NCBI GenBank assembly: GCA_016709545.1
Contig: JADJMO010000003.1
Span: forward strand, 1 to 64,000
Direction: 5' to 3'
DNA: 64,000 nucleotides
Source of the DNA: Myxococcales bacterium
GTDB taxonomy: Bacteria > Myxococcota_A > Polyangia > Polyangiales > JADJMO01
Shown: positions 44,958-54,246 of the stretch, piece after piece
Layout of the letters: every line of letters starts with the position of its first letter
Numbering within the stretch: the first letter of the stretch is position 1
Notes under the pieces: model-generated
Seen by the model: only the letters and a program-made list of their open reading frames with translations
Database searches by the model: none
Told to the model about the DNA's origin: nothing
Program-made: the position numbers and the translations under genes

Positions 44958-45403
44958 CCGGGCGCAGCCGCGCGAGCTCGTCTTGCCAGCGCTCCGGCTC
45001 GCGCACCGAGAAGGCCACCGCGTCCGCCGCCGCGCCCTCGCCGTAGTCCACCCGCAGGAGCCGTCTCCCCGACGGTCTTGCCGAGGTGCACCCGCACCAG
45101 CGACACCTTGCGGATCTCCTCGAGCCGCACCCGCACCTCGGCGACGCCCACCAGCGGGAGGAAGTGGAGCTCCTCGCGGGTGAGCACGAGCCCGCCGTTG
45201 CCGCGGAGCTGGACGGGCCCCCGCGACTCGAGGCCGAGGGAGTTGGCCATGCCGTCGCGGAGCACGATGTCCTCGGCCGGGTGGGCCTGGTCGATCGCGG
45301 CGTCGGCGGCGCCCTGGATGGCCGAGAAGAGGCCCTTGAGGAACAGGCCGATGACGAGCAGTCCCAGCCCCACGAGGAGGACCACCATGAGGATCGGGGT
45401 CAT
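44950..45403 (-). CDS. small membrane-anchored protein coupled to the ATPase-regulator gene (frameshifted near 45066)
   Basis: About 150 residues from ATG 45403, overlapping the regulator stop (ATGA). It begins with one or two hydrophobic helices (VVLLVGLGLLVIGLFLKGLF). The given frame then loses sense after RVHLGKTVG. Removing one G at about 45066-45069 gives RRLLRVDYGEGAAADAVAF and the end ELARLRPGA before a TGA at 44950-44952, inside the last tandem repeat. The predicted C-terminal domain resembles bacterial PH-like folds (LHFLPLVGVAEVRVRLEEI), a weak call. Function unknown. Coupling suggests a link with the regulator. Confidence 0.62.
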
Positions 45404-48045
45404 CGAGCAGTGATAGCAATGTGCGCGGCGATTCGGTAGCCGTCGTCGTCGTTGACGAGCACGCCCGAGAGGCCCAGCTTGCGCAGGGTGGAGAGGCCGA
45501 CGTGCACGCGGTTGCGCGCGGCCCGGCGGCCGATCCGCTCGCCGGGCCAGCCCGCCGCGAACAGCGCGTCGACGTCCAGCGCGGCGGCCCGCTCGCGCGC
45601 CGACACCAGCGCCTCGACCATGCGCCAGAGGCTCGGGTGGCGCGCGAGCGAGATCGAGACCGGCCCGAAGAGCAGCAGCCGCGCCTCCGCGTCGAGCAGG
45701 AGCCGCACCTCGTCGGGAGGCGTGGCGGGCGAGGTGTCGAGCGCGCGCCGGAGCACGCGGACCGCGAGGCGCCCGTCGCCGTCGAGGCGAGGCGAGCGCT
45801 CGGCGGCCGCCAGGCGCTGCTCCGCTTCGATGGTGCGGCGGCAAGCGAGGTCGAGCAGCCCGCGCAGGGTGTCGATCGAGAGCCGCAGCGTGGGGCTGGG
45901 ACAGGTCGCGGCCACGCGCTCCGCGCGCTCGAACGCGGCCTCCGCGGCGTCGACGCGCTGGCGCAGGGCCTCCGCGGCGCCGAGCGAAGCGGAGAACTGC
46001 GCCTCGGCGAACGAGAAGCCCACCGCGTGGGCCTGCGTGACCGCCTGGTCGAACTGCGCCGCCGCGCGGTCGAGCCGGTGCGCGGCGATCTCCAGCCAGC
46101 CGAGGTTGCCGTTGACGCACGCGAGGCCGGCGAAGAACCCCGAGTCCTCGCAGATGGTCCGCGCCTCCTCGAACGCGGCGCGCGCCTCGTCCGGGCGCCC
46201 GAGCTCGAAGTGCAGGAGCCCGAGCGCGTTGAGGCCGACCTCCTCCATCCAGCGGTCGCCGTGGGCGCGCAGCAGGGTGACCGCTTGCTCCATGCGATCG
46301 AGCGCCGGCTCGAGCGCACCCTGATCGTCGAGCACGAGCCCCACCAGCAAGAGCGCGCGGCCCTCGAGCAGGCCGTCGCGGGCCGCGCGCGCCGTCGCGA
46401 GGGCGCGCTCGGCGTGGGTCAGCGCGGCCTCGCTGCGGCCCGTGCGCCGCTCGAGGGAGGCCCACGCGAGCTCGACGGCCGCCGCTTCCCGGGGCGCGGC
46501 GATCGGGTCGACCTCGGCGCTCGCGCGGACGAGGTGGGCCTCTGCCTCCTCGAACTTCCCGAGATCGCGCGCGACGACGCCGAGGCTGCGGGCGACGCGC
46601 CCCTCGAGCTGCCCGATCGTGGAGGCGAGCTCGAAGGCGGCGCGGAGATCGACCTCGGCCTCGACCGTGTTGCGCCGGCGTCGGACCTCGGCCCGCAGCA
46701 CGAGCGCGCGCACCTCGAGCCGTCGATCGCCGCTCGCGCGCGCGGCCTCGACCACGCGGTCGACGAACGCCAGCGCGGGCTCGTAGCGACCGGTCGTGGT
46801 GAGCGCGCCCTCGAGGGCGAGGCCGGCGCGCGCCGCCGCAGCGCGGTCGACGCCGCGCTCGAGGGCCAGCGTGAAGTTCTCGCACTCGAGCGAGAGCGAC
46901 GCGGCGGCGCGGGCGTCGTGGCGCGCCGACAGCGTCCGGGTGAGCGCGTCGGAGAGGCCCGCATAGTGGTGCGTGTGGGCTTCGATCGCCGCCCGCCGAT
47001 CGTCGGGGGACAGATGTTCGGCCGCGAACGCGCGCACGGACTCGAACAGCGAGTAGCGCGTCTCGCCGAGCCGTGGCTCGTGGAGCACGCGCACGAGCGA
47101 CTTGTCGTGCAGGGCCTCGAGCCAGGTGGCCGCGCTCGGCCCCGCCGGCGCCCTGGCTCCCAGCACCGCGCGGGCCGCGTCGGCGTCGAATCCGCCCGCG
47201 AAGATGGACAGCCGCGCGAGGGCGGAGCGCTCGCCCGGATCGAGGAGCTCGAACGAACCCTCGAGCGTGCGTCGCAACGTGGCCTTGCGGTCGGGGCGGC
47301 TGCGGTCGCCAGCGCCCAGGCCGTCGAGGCCACGCGCCACCTCGGCGAGGATCTGCGTCGGGCCGAGCGAGCCGATCCGTCCGGCCGCCAGCTCGATCGC
47401 GAGCGGGATGCCCTCGAGGTGCCGGACGATGGCGCCGAGCGTGGTCGCCACCGCGTCGGCGTCGAGGGTCCGCCTCCGGCTCGCGCGGGCCAGGAACAGC
47501 CGCACCGCGTCGCTCCCGAGCATGGCGGCGGGATCGTCGAGCTCCGGCACCCCGAGCGGCTCCACCTCGAACACGAGCTCGTCACGCAGGCGGAGGCGCT
47601 CGCGCGAGGTCGCGAGCACGCGCAGCTCGGGCGCGTCGTCGAGCCATCGCTGCACGAGCGGGGCGAGCTCCGCGACCACGCGCTCGAGGTCGTCGAGGAC
47701 GAGGAGGACGCGCCCACACCCGGCGAGCGCGGGTCCGAGGTCGCGCTCCTTGGTGTCGAGGCCGAGCGTGCGCGCGACCACGTCCGACGCTTGCATCCCA
47801 TCGCGCGCGTCGGAGAGGTCGCAGAACCAGACGCCGTCTGCGGCCTCGACCGTGGCCTCGAGGCGGCGGCAGAGCTCGAGGGCTGCGCGGGTCTTGCCGA
47901 TGCCGCCCGGGCCGACGAGCGTGAGCAGCCGCTCGCCGCGCTCGAGGGCGGCCGTGAGGTCGGCGAGGAGGCGATCACGCCCGAAGAACGCGTCGGGGGC
48001 GGCGGGGACGGAGAAGCGCGGCGCGCCGAGATCGGGCAGGCCCAT
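45400..48045 (-). CDS. ATPase-TPR transcriptional regulator with C-terminal winged helix
   Basis: An 881-residue protein. The N-terminal NB-ARC-like ATPase has FFGRDRLLADLTAALERG, Walker A TLVGPGGIGKTRAALEL and Walker B VLLVLDDLERVV. A long helical TPR-like region (LEGRALLLVGLVLDDQGALE, ARAAFEEARTICEDSGFFAG) spans about 400-780. The end is an OmpR/PhoB-type winged helix: SLWRMVEALVSARE, IGRRAARNRVHVGLSTLRKL and NDDDGYRIA. Domain order is the reverse of AfsR-type regulators, whose DNA-binding domain is N-terminal. ATG 48045 or 48057 may be used; farther starts would place the AT-rich box B inside the coding sequence. It is divergent from the lipoprotein gene at 48134. Confidence 0.82.
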   Translation of the reverse strand: MGLPDLGAPRFSVPAAPDAFFGRDRLLADLTAALERGERLLTLVGPGGIGKTRAALELCRRLEATVEAADGVWFCDLSDARDGMQASDVVARTLGLDTKERDLGPALAGCGRVLLVLDDLERVVAELAPLVQRWLDDAPELRVLATSRERLRLRDELVFEVEPLGVPELDDPAAMLGSDAVRLFLARASRRRTLDADAVATTLGAIVRHLEGIPLAIELAAGRIGSLGPTQILAEVARGLDGLGAGDRSRPDRKATLRRTLEGSFELLDPGERSALARLSIFAGGFDADAARAVLGARAPAGPSAATWLEALHDKSLVRVLHEPRLGETRYSLFESVRAFAAEHLSPDDRRAAIEAHTHHYAGLSDALTRTLSARHDARAAASLSLECENFTLALERGVDRAAAARAGLALEGALTTTGRYEPALAFVDRVVEAARASGDRRLEVRALVLRAEVRRRRNTVEAEVDLRAAFELASTIGQLEGRVARSLGVVARDLGKFEEAEAHLVRASAEVDPIAAPREAAAVELAWASLERRTGRSEAALTHAERALATARAARDGLLEGRALLLVGLVLDDQGALEPALDRMEQAVTLLRAHGDRWMEEVGLNALGLLHFELGRPDEARAAFEEARTICEDSGFFAGLACVNGNLGWLEIAAHRLDRAAAQFDQAVTQAHAVGFSFAEAQFSASLGAAEALRQRVDAAEAAFERAERVAATCPSPTLRLSIDTLRGLLDLACRRTIEAEQRLAAAERSPRLDGDGRLAVRVLRRALDTSPATPPDEVRLLLDAEARLLLFGPVSISLARHPSLWRMVEALVSARERAAALDVDALFAAGWPGERIGRRAARNRVHVGLSTLRKLGLSGVLVNDDDGYRIAAHIAITAR

Positions 48046-48062
48046 CAGGGGCGCCATCGTCG

Positions 48063-48081
48063 CATTAAGAGCATCATTAAG
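48063..48081. promoter_or_regulatory. TTAA-containing paired box B between the regulator and a lipoprotein gene
   Basis: CATTAAG-AGCAT-CATTAAG is a perfect 7-bp direct repeat with a 12-bp period. It lies 18 bp from ATG 48045 (regulator) and 52 bp before TTG 48134 (lipoprotein). Direct repeats with an 11-12 bp period are typical sites of OmpR/PhoB-type winged-helix proteins, matching the C-terminal domain of the neighbouring regulator. Confidence 0.5.
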
Positions 48082-48133
48082 TCGCCCTGCCGTCGCGGTG
48101 GCGCACAACGGGATCACCCCACGGAGGTGCCCC

Positions 48134-50499
48134 TTGGCTCGTTTCTCTCTTCTCCCCTTCCTCGCTCTCTCCTTGTTCGGCTGCAGCTCGGAGACCACGG
48201 CGTTGCCCGACGCCGGCCCCGACGCGACCGCCGACACCGACCCGGACGTGGCGCTGGACGCGCCGTCCGACGTCCCCACGGCGTCGCTGACCGTCGAGCG
48301 GCGCGGCGCGCGCGTGCAGGGGCCGATCCTCGCGCTCACGCGGATCGACCGCGCGCTGTGGCTCGGCACCGCGCCGACCCAGGACCCGACCTCGACCACC
48401 CGCGTGCGCGGTGGCCTCTACCGCCTCGACCTCGACAGCGGTCAGGTGACGGTGTTCGAGGACCAGCTGCCCCGGCACGACTACACGGACGGGCTCACGG
48501 GCAAGGGGCCGGCGGCGACCTCGATGGTCGTGGCCTTCGCCGGCGCCGTGATCGCGGTGCAGCCCGACGCGCTCGCGCGCATCGGCGCAGGCGACGCGGT
48601 GACCGAGGTGGTGGTGGCCGACGAGGCTGGCGCGCGCCTCGCGCCGTACGCCGTCGCGGCCGACGTCGCGCGCAAGCGCCTCTGGGTCGGTACCACGCAG
48701 GGGCTCGTCGTCCTCGACGACGCGCTGAAGATCGTCCGGCGCGTCGACGGCCCGACGCTCGGCGGGCGCAACGTGACCTCGGTCGCGGTGGATCCGGCGA
48801 CGGGCGACGTGTTCGCCGTCGCCGCCGACGACGGCAAGCCGGCCAAGCTGGCGCGCCTCGCGGGCACCACGGTGACCACGCTGGTCGCGGGCGAAGGCGC
48901 AGTGCCCGGGGGCGGCTTCGCCGAGGTCGCGTTCTCGGCGCGCCACAAGAAGGCGTACGCCACCGTGGCGAGCTGGGACGCGGCGAGCGGCGGCGTGGTC
49001 GGCTGGGACGGCACGACGGTGGAGGTGCTCGCGAACGAGGGCGACCTCGCGCTCGCGGCGAAGGGCAAGACCGAAGCCTTCGGAGCCTTCGGGCTCGCGG
49101 TGGACGACACGGACGATCTGCTCGTGATCGGCGGGCGCCAGCGCCCGCGTCCGCTGATGCCGCTGCAGGGTGGGGGGCTCGCGTGGATCTCGCTCGGCAA
49201 GACGGGCGTCGCGTCGCGCGCACCGGCCTCACGCTGTCGAGCGGCCTGCCCGGCACCCACGTGCGCGCGGTCGCCTACGACCCCGTCACGCGGCGCACCT
49301 TCACCGCGGCGATGGAGCCGTGCTCGGACACCAAGCTCGCGAGCCGCGGCCTGGTCGCGGTCTCCTTCACGACGGCCGGCGCGCTGCGCGTCGAGCGCCC
49401 GATCCTGTCGGGTGTGCGCGCCCTCGCGCGCGGCACGGACGCCACGTTCGCCGTGCTCCGCGACGATCCGCCGGAGCTCGGCTGCAACGGCTACACGGTG
49501 CAGGGCGGGCTCGTGCGGCTCCTCGAGGGCGGTGGCGGCGAGGTCGTCGATCCACGCCCGGTGACGGGCTCCGACTCGTACCGCACGTTCCGCGCAGGGC
49601 TCACGGCCATTGCGGTGAAGGGCAGCGCGACCCTCGCCGCGGCGGGCTTCCGCGAGGAGCTGTTCCAGGGCGACCTGGTCGGCGGCAAGATCGTGAACCT
49701 CGCGGGGACCTACGGCGTCTCCAACTGGGTCAACGCCCTCGCGTTCCAGGGCACCGACGGGCTGCTCGTCGGGGGCCGCGCGACCCACGATCCGGCGCTG
49801 CCCGACGAGGTCGCCGACGACCGCTCGCCGCGCGGCCTCTTGTGGATCCGGGGCGAGACGGCGCAGCACTTCGTGCGGACGCTCACCAGCCCCGACGCGA
49901 AGGAGATCGCGGGCCTGCCGACCAGCGAGATCGCGGCGGTGCTGCCCGACGGTGACGGCGTGATCGTCGCGTGCGCGACCGAGCGCATGCACCATACGGC
50001 CGACGCCGACCGCATCCTGCCACCGGTCTTCGTCGGCAAGGCCGGGCCGCGCAAGGGAGGCCTCGTGCGCCTCGGTCCCGACGCGAAGATCGAGGTCCTC
50101 GCCGGCGCCGACGTGACGCCGGATCCGAGCGCGCTCGCGCGTGGACCGGACGGCACGCTCTACGTCCTCGACCTCGAGCGAGGGCTCCTCCGCAGGACCG
50201 CGAGCGGCTTCGAGGTCGTGAGCGCCGCGCCGAGCAAGGTGATCTGGCACCACCTGTTCGTCGGCCGCGACGGCGATCGCGCGCTCGCCTCCGGCAACGG
50301 CGTGGACGTCACGCTCGGTTCCCGCGTCCGCTCGATCACCGACGTCGGGCACGCCTGGTACGTGCTGCCGCGGAGCGACACGAGCCTGCTGGTGGGCACG
50401 GACGAGGGGCTCGTGCGCGTCGGGCTCGGCGCGCTCGCGAGCGAGGCCCCGAAGGGGACCGGAACCCTGCCTCCGTTCGGGACCGGGCCCGGCAAGTGA
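48134..50499 (+). CDS. beta-propeller-like surface lipoprotein (frameshifted near 49215)
   Basis: A product of about 788 residues. TTG 48134 is chosen because GGAGGTG lies 5 bp upstream and gives a lipoprotein signal (FSLLPFLALSLFGC). An Asp/Ala/Thr/Pro stalk follows the cysteine. The rest consists of repeats like LWVGTTQGLVVLDDALKIV, FAEVAFSARHKKAYATVASW, TLYVLDLERGLLRRTASGF and SLLVGTDEGLVRVGLG, typical of two-component-sensor-type or YVTN propellers. The frame changes between KTGVAS and RTGLTLSSGLPGTHV; one missing base near 49205-49222 explains it. Its stop overlaps a 47-residue ORF. Box B is 52 bp upstream. Confidence 0.8.
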
Positions 50500-50642
50500 T
50501 GGACCCGCGCCTCATGGTGCCGTGCCCTGCGGGGTGGATCGACGAGGACGATCCGCTGCCGGACACCGTCCGTGAGGCGCCGCGCTGGTTCACCGAGCCG
50601 TCGGACGAGGAGCCGACCGACGCGCCCGAAGCGTCGCCTTAA
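50499..50642 (+). CDS. small acidic protein (47 residues), coupled to the propeller lipoprotein
   Basis: ATG 50499 overlaps the previous TGA. The product (MDPRLMVPCPAGWIDEDD to the end) is acidic and rich in Pro, with no signal peptide. It ends at TAA 50640-50642, which lies inside box C. The coupling argues that it is translated. Function unknown. Confidence 0.5.
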   Translation: MDPRLMVPCPAGWIDEDDPLPDTVREAPRWFTEPSDEEPTDAPEASP

Positions 50643-50657
50643 TCCGCGGCTTAATCC
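50637..50657. promoter_or_regulatory. TTAA-containing paired box C
   Basis: CCTTAATCC-GCGG-CTTAATCC reads GGATTAAG-CCGC-GGATTAAGG on the other strand, a direct repeat with a 12-bp period. Box A begins with the same GGATTAAGC-x-GCGG. It lies 69 bp before ATG 50727 of the next surface lipoprotein gene. Confidence 0.5.
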
Positions 50658-50726
50658 GGCGAACCGGCGGGAGCGCGCGGCCTCGGACGGCGTCTCATGG
50701 AGGACCCGATCGCGAAGGAGCCTCTC

Positions 50727-52060
50727 ATGAAGAACTTCCCCGTCCTCGCTTCCCTCCTCGTCTCTCTCGCCGCCTGCAGCGGCACGGAGCCCGAATCCGT
50801 CCCCCGCGAGACCCCGCCGCCCGTGACCCTCGCCTGTCCCGCGCCCAGCCACGGGCCCACGGTGCACGAGGGCGACGTGAAGGACGGCGAGGTCTGGCGC
50901 GCCGACGAGGACCCCACCTCGTGCGCGCCGACGTCAACGTCCGCAACGCCGCCAAGCTCACCATCGAGCCGTGTGCAGTGGTGGAGCTCTCGGCCCGCGC
51001 GTCGCTGCGCGTCGCCTTCCCCGGCACGCCGGGGCAGGGCTCCCTCTTCGCGGAGGGCACTGCGGAGCGTCCGATCACGTTGCGCCGCGCCGGCAGCGAG
51101 GCGTGGGGGCACCTCCTCGTGCACACCCCGGGCTCGGCGAAGCTCGCGCACGTCACCCTCGAGGGCGGCGGCGGCGTGGATCCGAGCGGCGCGTCGCTGA
51201 TCCTGCAAGGCGACGGCGCGCTGCCCAGCGACGCGGTGGTCGCCGTGGACCACGTGACGGTGAAGGGCTCCCGTGGCCTCGGCGTGAAGGCGAGCGGCGG
51301 CGCGCGCTTCGTCACGGGGTCCAACGCGCTCGTCGTGACCGGCTCGGGCGGCCGCCCGGCGGAGATCGGCGAGCTCGGGCTCGTCGGCTTCCCGCGCGGC
51401 ATGTACGTCGGCAACGCGATCGACGAGATCCACGTGGCGAGCGACACGAACCTGCTCGAGTCGGCGACGCTGCAGGACGTGGGCGTGCCCTACTGGGCGG
51501 GCGTCCCGGGGTCGTCGAGCCTGCGCGTCGGCGGTCGCCCGGACAAGGAGCTCGTGACGCTGACCATCGAGCCGGGCGTGCACCTGCGCATGGAGAAGGG
51601 CGGGGCGCTCGAGATCGAGCGCGCGACGGGGCCGTTCCCGGCGACGGGCGTGCTGGTGGCGGTCGGCACGGCGGCCGCCCCGATCGTGATGTCGTCGCAC
51701 GAAGCCGCGCCCCTGCCGGGGGACTGGCGCGGCCTCTGGTTCGGCGGCATCGCCCGCGCCGAGAACCGCGTCGAGCACGTGCGCGTCGAGCACACCGGCG
51801 CCGACTGCGGGTGCGTGCTCGTGACCTGCAGCGCGGGGGTCACCGGCTACCACGGCGCGTTCATCTTCACCCAGGAGCCGGCGCGGGCGTTCGTGAAGGA
51901 CTCGACGATCACCGCCGGCAGTGGGCACGCCTTCGTGCTCGGCTACGCGGGTGCGCTGGTGGACTTCGCGAGCCAGAACACGGTCGAGGGCATGCTGGGC
52001 TGCGCGCAGACCCTGCCGTCGTCGGCGACCTGCCCCGCGCCGCGGCCGGTGTGCAAGTGA
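50727..52060 (+). CDS. beta-helix-like surface lipoprotein (frameshifted near 50911)
   Basis: A product of about 444 residues. ATG 50727 has the ribosome site AAGGAG and starts a lipoprotein signal (LASLLVSLAAC). The N-terminal 60 residues are in one frame up to GEVWRADEDP. One missing C in the run 50910-50913 would continue as HLVRADVNVRNAAKLTIEP in the next frame. The remaining domain has repeated strands of beta-helix type (AKLAHVTLEGGGGVDP, ADCGCVLVTCSAGV, FVKDSTITAGSGHAF). The terminal part contains LGCAQTLPSSATC. The stop overlaps the next GTG, so it is cotranscribed with an outer-membrane-type protein. Box C is upstream. Confidence 0.78.
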
Positions 52061-52596
52061 AGGCCGCGATCTTCGTGGTGGCGGGGTTGCTCGCGACACC
52101 GCTCGCGCACGCCGCGGCCGACGTCTCGAATCCAGAACCGTCGCCCGCGCGCACGTCGTTCGGCCTCGCGGGTGGCCTCACGCCGAGCTCTCCGCAGCGC
52201 TATTTCGTCGGCCTCGCGGTGTCGCGGACGATCACCGCACACCTCGCCCTCGGCGCCGAGCTCGGTGCGTTCCACCTAGGCGCCACGACCGAGTCGTTCC
52301 GCTACGCGTGCGACGAGTGCCTGGTCTCGGGCTTCTCGGCGCAGGGCCTCGCGGAGGTGGGGGCGAGCCTGCTCGGGCCCCTCGGCGTGTTCGCGCGAGG
52401 CTCGCTCGGCGTCGCCCTCGTCGGCCGCACGCGGCGACAGCAGGCGGACGCCAGCCGCCTCGAGCCCGCGGCGAAGCTGATGGCGGGGCCGGAGCTCCTG
52501 TTCGGGCCGGTGCTGGTGCGGCCGTACGCGGCGGTCTCGTTGCTGGGGAAGGACGTGCCCTTCACCGTCGGCCTGGAGCTCGGCGCGCGGATCTGA
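52057..52596 (+). CDS. small outer-membrane beta-barrel-like protein
   Basis: A 179-residue protein from GTG 52057, which overlaps the previous stop. It has a Sec signal (FVVAGLLATPLAHA). The mature part alternates hydrophobic residues with Gly in strand-like runs (RYFVGLAVSRTITAHLALGA, LLGPLGVFARGSLGVALVGR, FTVGLELGARI), ending in an aliphatic strand rather than the usual terminal Phe. It probably folds as a small barrel. It may help the upstream lipoprotein reach or stay at the surface. Confidence 0.68.
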   Translation: MKAAIFVVAGLLATPLAHAAADVSNPEPSPARTSFGLAGGLTPSSPQRYFVGLAVSRTITAHLALGAELGAFHLGATTESFRYACDECLVSGFSAQGLAEVGASLLGPLGVFARGSLGVALVGRTRRQQADASRLEPAAKLMAGPELLFGPVLVRPYAAVSLLGKDVPFTVGLELGARI

Positions 52597-52599
52597 GGG

Positions 52600-53282
52600 T
52601 CACGGCCCCTGGGCGGGCGCCTCGTCGGGGGAGAGAAGCCCGTGCCGGCGCCAGCCCACCCGCGCGAGCCACGTGCGGGCCGACACGACGGGGGCGCCCT
52701 CGAGCGCGTCCCCGTCGAGCGCCGCCCCGCGGCGATCGCGGAGCCCGTCGCACCACGGCGCCGACGAGCACGGATCGAGGCGGCTGGGCACGCGGACCTG
52801 GTGCTTCTTGAAGTTGAAGAGCACGTAGGCGAGCGCGAACCGGACCTCGCGAGGCGTGCGCAGGGCACGCGCGTGGTAGCGGTCGTCGAGGACGCGGCCC
52901 TTTCGGCCGCAGGCACGGTTGATCGCGCGAGCGAGGCGAACGCCGAGCGAGCGCGCTCCCTTGCACAGCGCCGCCGAATCGTCGGCCTCGACCAGCAGGT
53001 GCACGTGGTTGTCCTGCACCGAGAAGTGCACCACGCGGAAGCGCGCGCCCTGGGAAGCGCGCAGCGCGGCGACGACCGCCGGGAACACCTCCATCGAGCG
53101 CACGACGGCAGGCCCGCCATGCACCGGAGGGTGAGGTGCACCGGCGCCCAGCCCACGTGCGGCGCGCGCGGGCGGTGGGGGACGAGTGGCCGTGACGCCA
53201 CGCGCTTGCGGCCGGCGCCCGCACGACGCCCACCCCAACCGCCCGTCCGCGCGAGCTCCAGCTGAACGAGACGCCTTGCCAC
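52600..53282 (-). CDS. REP-associated tyrosine transposase-like (Y1/HUH) protein, frameshifted near 53105
   Basis: About 227 residues in two frames. GTG 53282 starts VARRLVQLELARTGGWGGR and RAGAGRK. The HUH motif is NHVHLLVEADD and the catalytic tyrosine is in LDDRYHARALRTPREV, followed by RFALAYVLFNFKKHQV. Proteins like this nick and join single-stranded DNA at palindromes. RCMAGLPS and VRSMEVFPAVVAAL are in different frames, and one missing base near 53105 would join them. Either the gene is broken in nature or the base is lost in assembly. The stop lies 3 bp after that of the convergent barrel gene. Confidence 0.78.
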
Positions 53283-53322
53283 TTGAAAGAGCGTATATGT
53301 TTGGCGGCAGAAGTCAAGGCGT
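53271..53322. repeat. 8-bp inverted repeat around the RAYT start
   Basis: ACGCCTTG (53271-53278) and CAAGGCGT (53315-53322) are perfect inverted copies separated by 36 bp. The segment between them is AT-rich for this genome (GCGTATATGTTTGG) and includes the likely promoter of the transposase-like gene. It could be a recognition site of the RAYT, but no further copies were noticed in the window. Confidence 0.35.
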
Positions 53323-53490
53323 CCGCTTCGCACAGCGGTGCAAGGGTCTCGGGGCCACTCGGGCAGTGACGGTGAGTGCTCGCGCAGAGGTGGCCGCGCC
53401 CTCGGGTCCGTCGCGCACGAGCTGACGCGCGCGATCGGGCACGGGCGGATCCGTGGTGCCCCGGACCCCGCGCCGTGCGACGATCCCGTG

Positions 53491-53874
53491 GTGCGTACCC
53501 TCACCCTGCTCGCGCTCGTGATCTTCGGTTGCAAGGGCCCCGAGCCGACAGCGCCGACGGAGGTCGCGACCACCTCCAGCAGCTCCGTTGCGACGACGCC
53601 GAGCCCGAGCCCCACGCCGAAGAAGATCCGCGTGAAGGACCACGACCTCGCCTTCCTCGACGCGGAGGACACGCCGGGGTTCCTGATCGACAGCAACGCG
53701 CCGCCCCCGCCGCCGGGCAGCGCGCCTGCGAAGCACCCGTTCCTCACGGCGAGCTGCTACGGCGGGAAGCCGGAGCTGTGCAGCAAGGCCCGCGACCTGC
53801 TCCTGGTGTCGAAGTCGTGGGAGGAGTTCGTGGGCCGCTTGCGCGCCGCCGGGTTCGTGGTGGAGCCGCGGTAG
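53491..53874 (+). CDS. small lipoprotein, Pro/Ser/Thr-rich
   Basis: A 127-residue protein from GTG 53491 (or GTG 53488), with signal LTLLALVIFGC. About 40 Ser/Thr/Pro residues follow (TTSSSSVATTPSPSPTPKK), and then a compact domain with two cysteines (ASCYGGKPELCSKARDLL) and a terminal helix (EEFVGRLRAAGFVVEP). No family is recognised. The preceding 200 bp have no gene. Confidence 0.65.
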   Translation: MRTLTLLALVIFGCKGPEPTAPTEVATTSSSSVATTPSPSPTPKKIRVKDHDLAFLDAEDTPGFLIDSNAPPPPPGSAPAKHPFLTASCYGGKPELCSKARDLLLVSKSWEEFVGRLRAAGFVVEPR

Positions 53875-53900
53875 CGAGGCATCGCCAAGTCATCGTGGCG

Positions 53901-54005
53901 TCACCCGCGTGGTTCGCGTGGCGCACCCCAGTCTCCATCCAGTGCGAACTCGAACTCCGCCTGCTGCTGCGCGTCGACCACGGAGGGATGCCAGGTGTCG
54001 GTCAC
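53901..54005 (-). CDS. possible small acidic protein (34 residues)
   Basis: In the 372-bp gap 53875-54246 the only signal I find is a short leftward ORF. GTG 54005 is preceded by AGGAG at 7 bp, and the product reads TDTWHPSVVDAQQQAEFEF and ends ALDGDWGAPREPRG. Composition is normal for a small cytosolic protein, but there is no other evidence. The rest of the gap (54006-54246) shows no gene and may hold the 3' region of the FecR-like gene. Confidence 0.33.
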   Translation of the reverse strand: MTDTWHPSVVDAQQQAEFEFALDGDWGAPREPRG

Positions 54006-54246
54006 GAGCCCACTCCTGTCGCAGCGGAACAGACCCCCCCGACGGGCCCACGCCGCCTCGCCCGCGGGGCCTCGATCGCTGGGGGCCTGGCCGGCGGGTC
54101 GACCGGTCGTGACATCGGGCAGCCGGGCAGGGCTCGGGGGTGGTCCTCGCCGTTCCGGGCAGAGGCGAGGACGTCGGCTTCGAGCAGGCTCGGCACGAGG
54201 TCTGCGAGAGGTACCGGGACCGCCGGCTTCAGGCACCCTCCGGCGC

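Noticed and set aside
44934..46319. Ser/Arg-rich leftward ORF overlapping the small gene at 44950
   Set aside because: It is in the third frame. The true C-terminus of the small gene reads in another frame and ends at 44950.
45421..48060. long rightward ORF opposite the ATPase-TPR regulator
   Set aside because: Only its last part (after about 49215) belongs to a real gene, the propeller lipoprotein. The rest mirrors the regulator gene.
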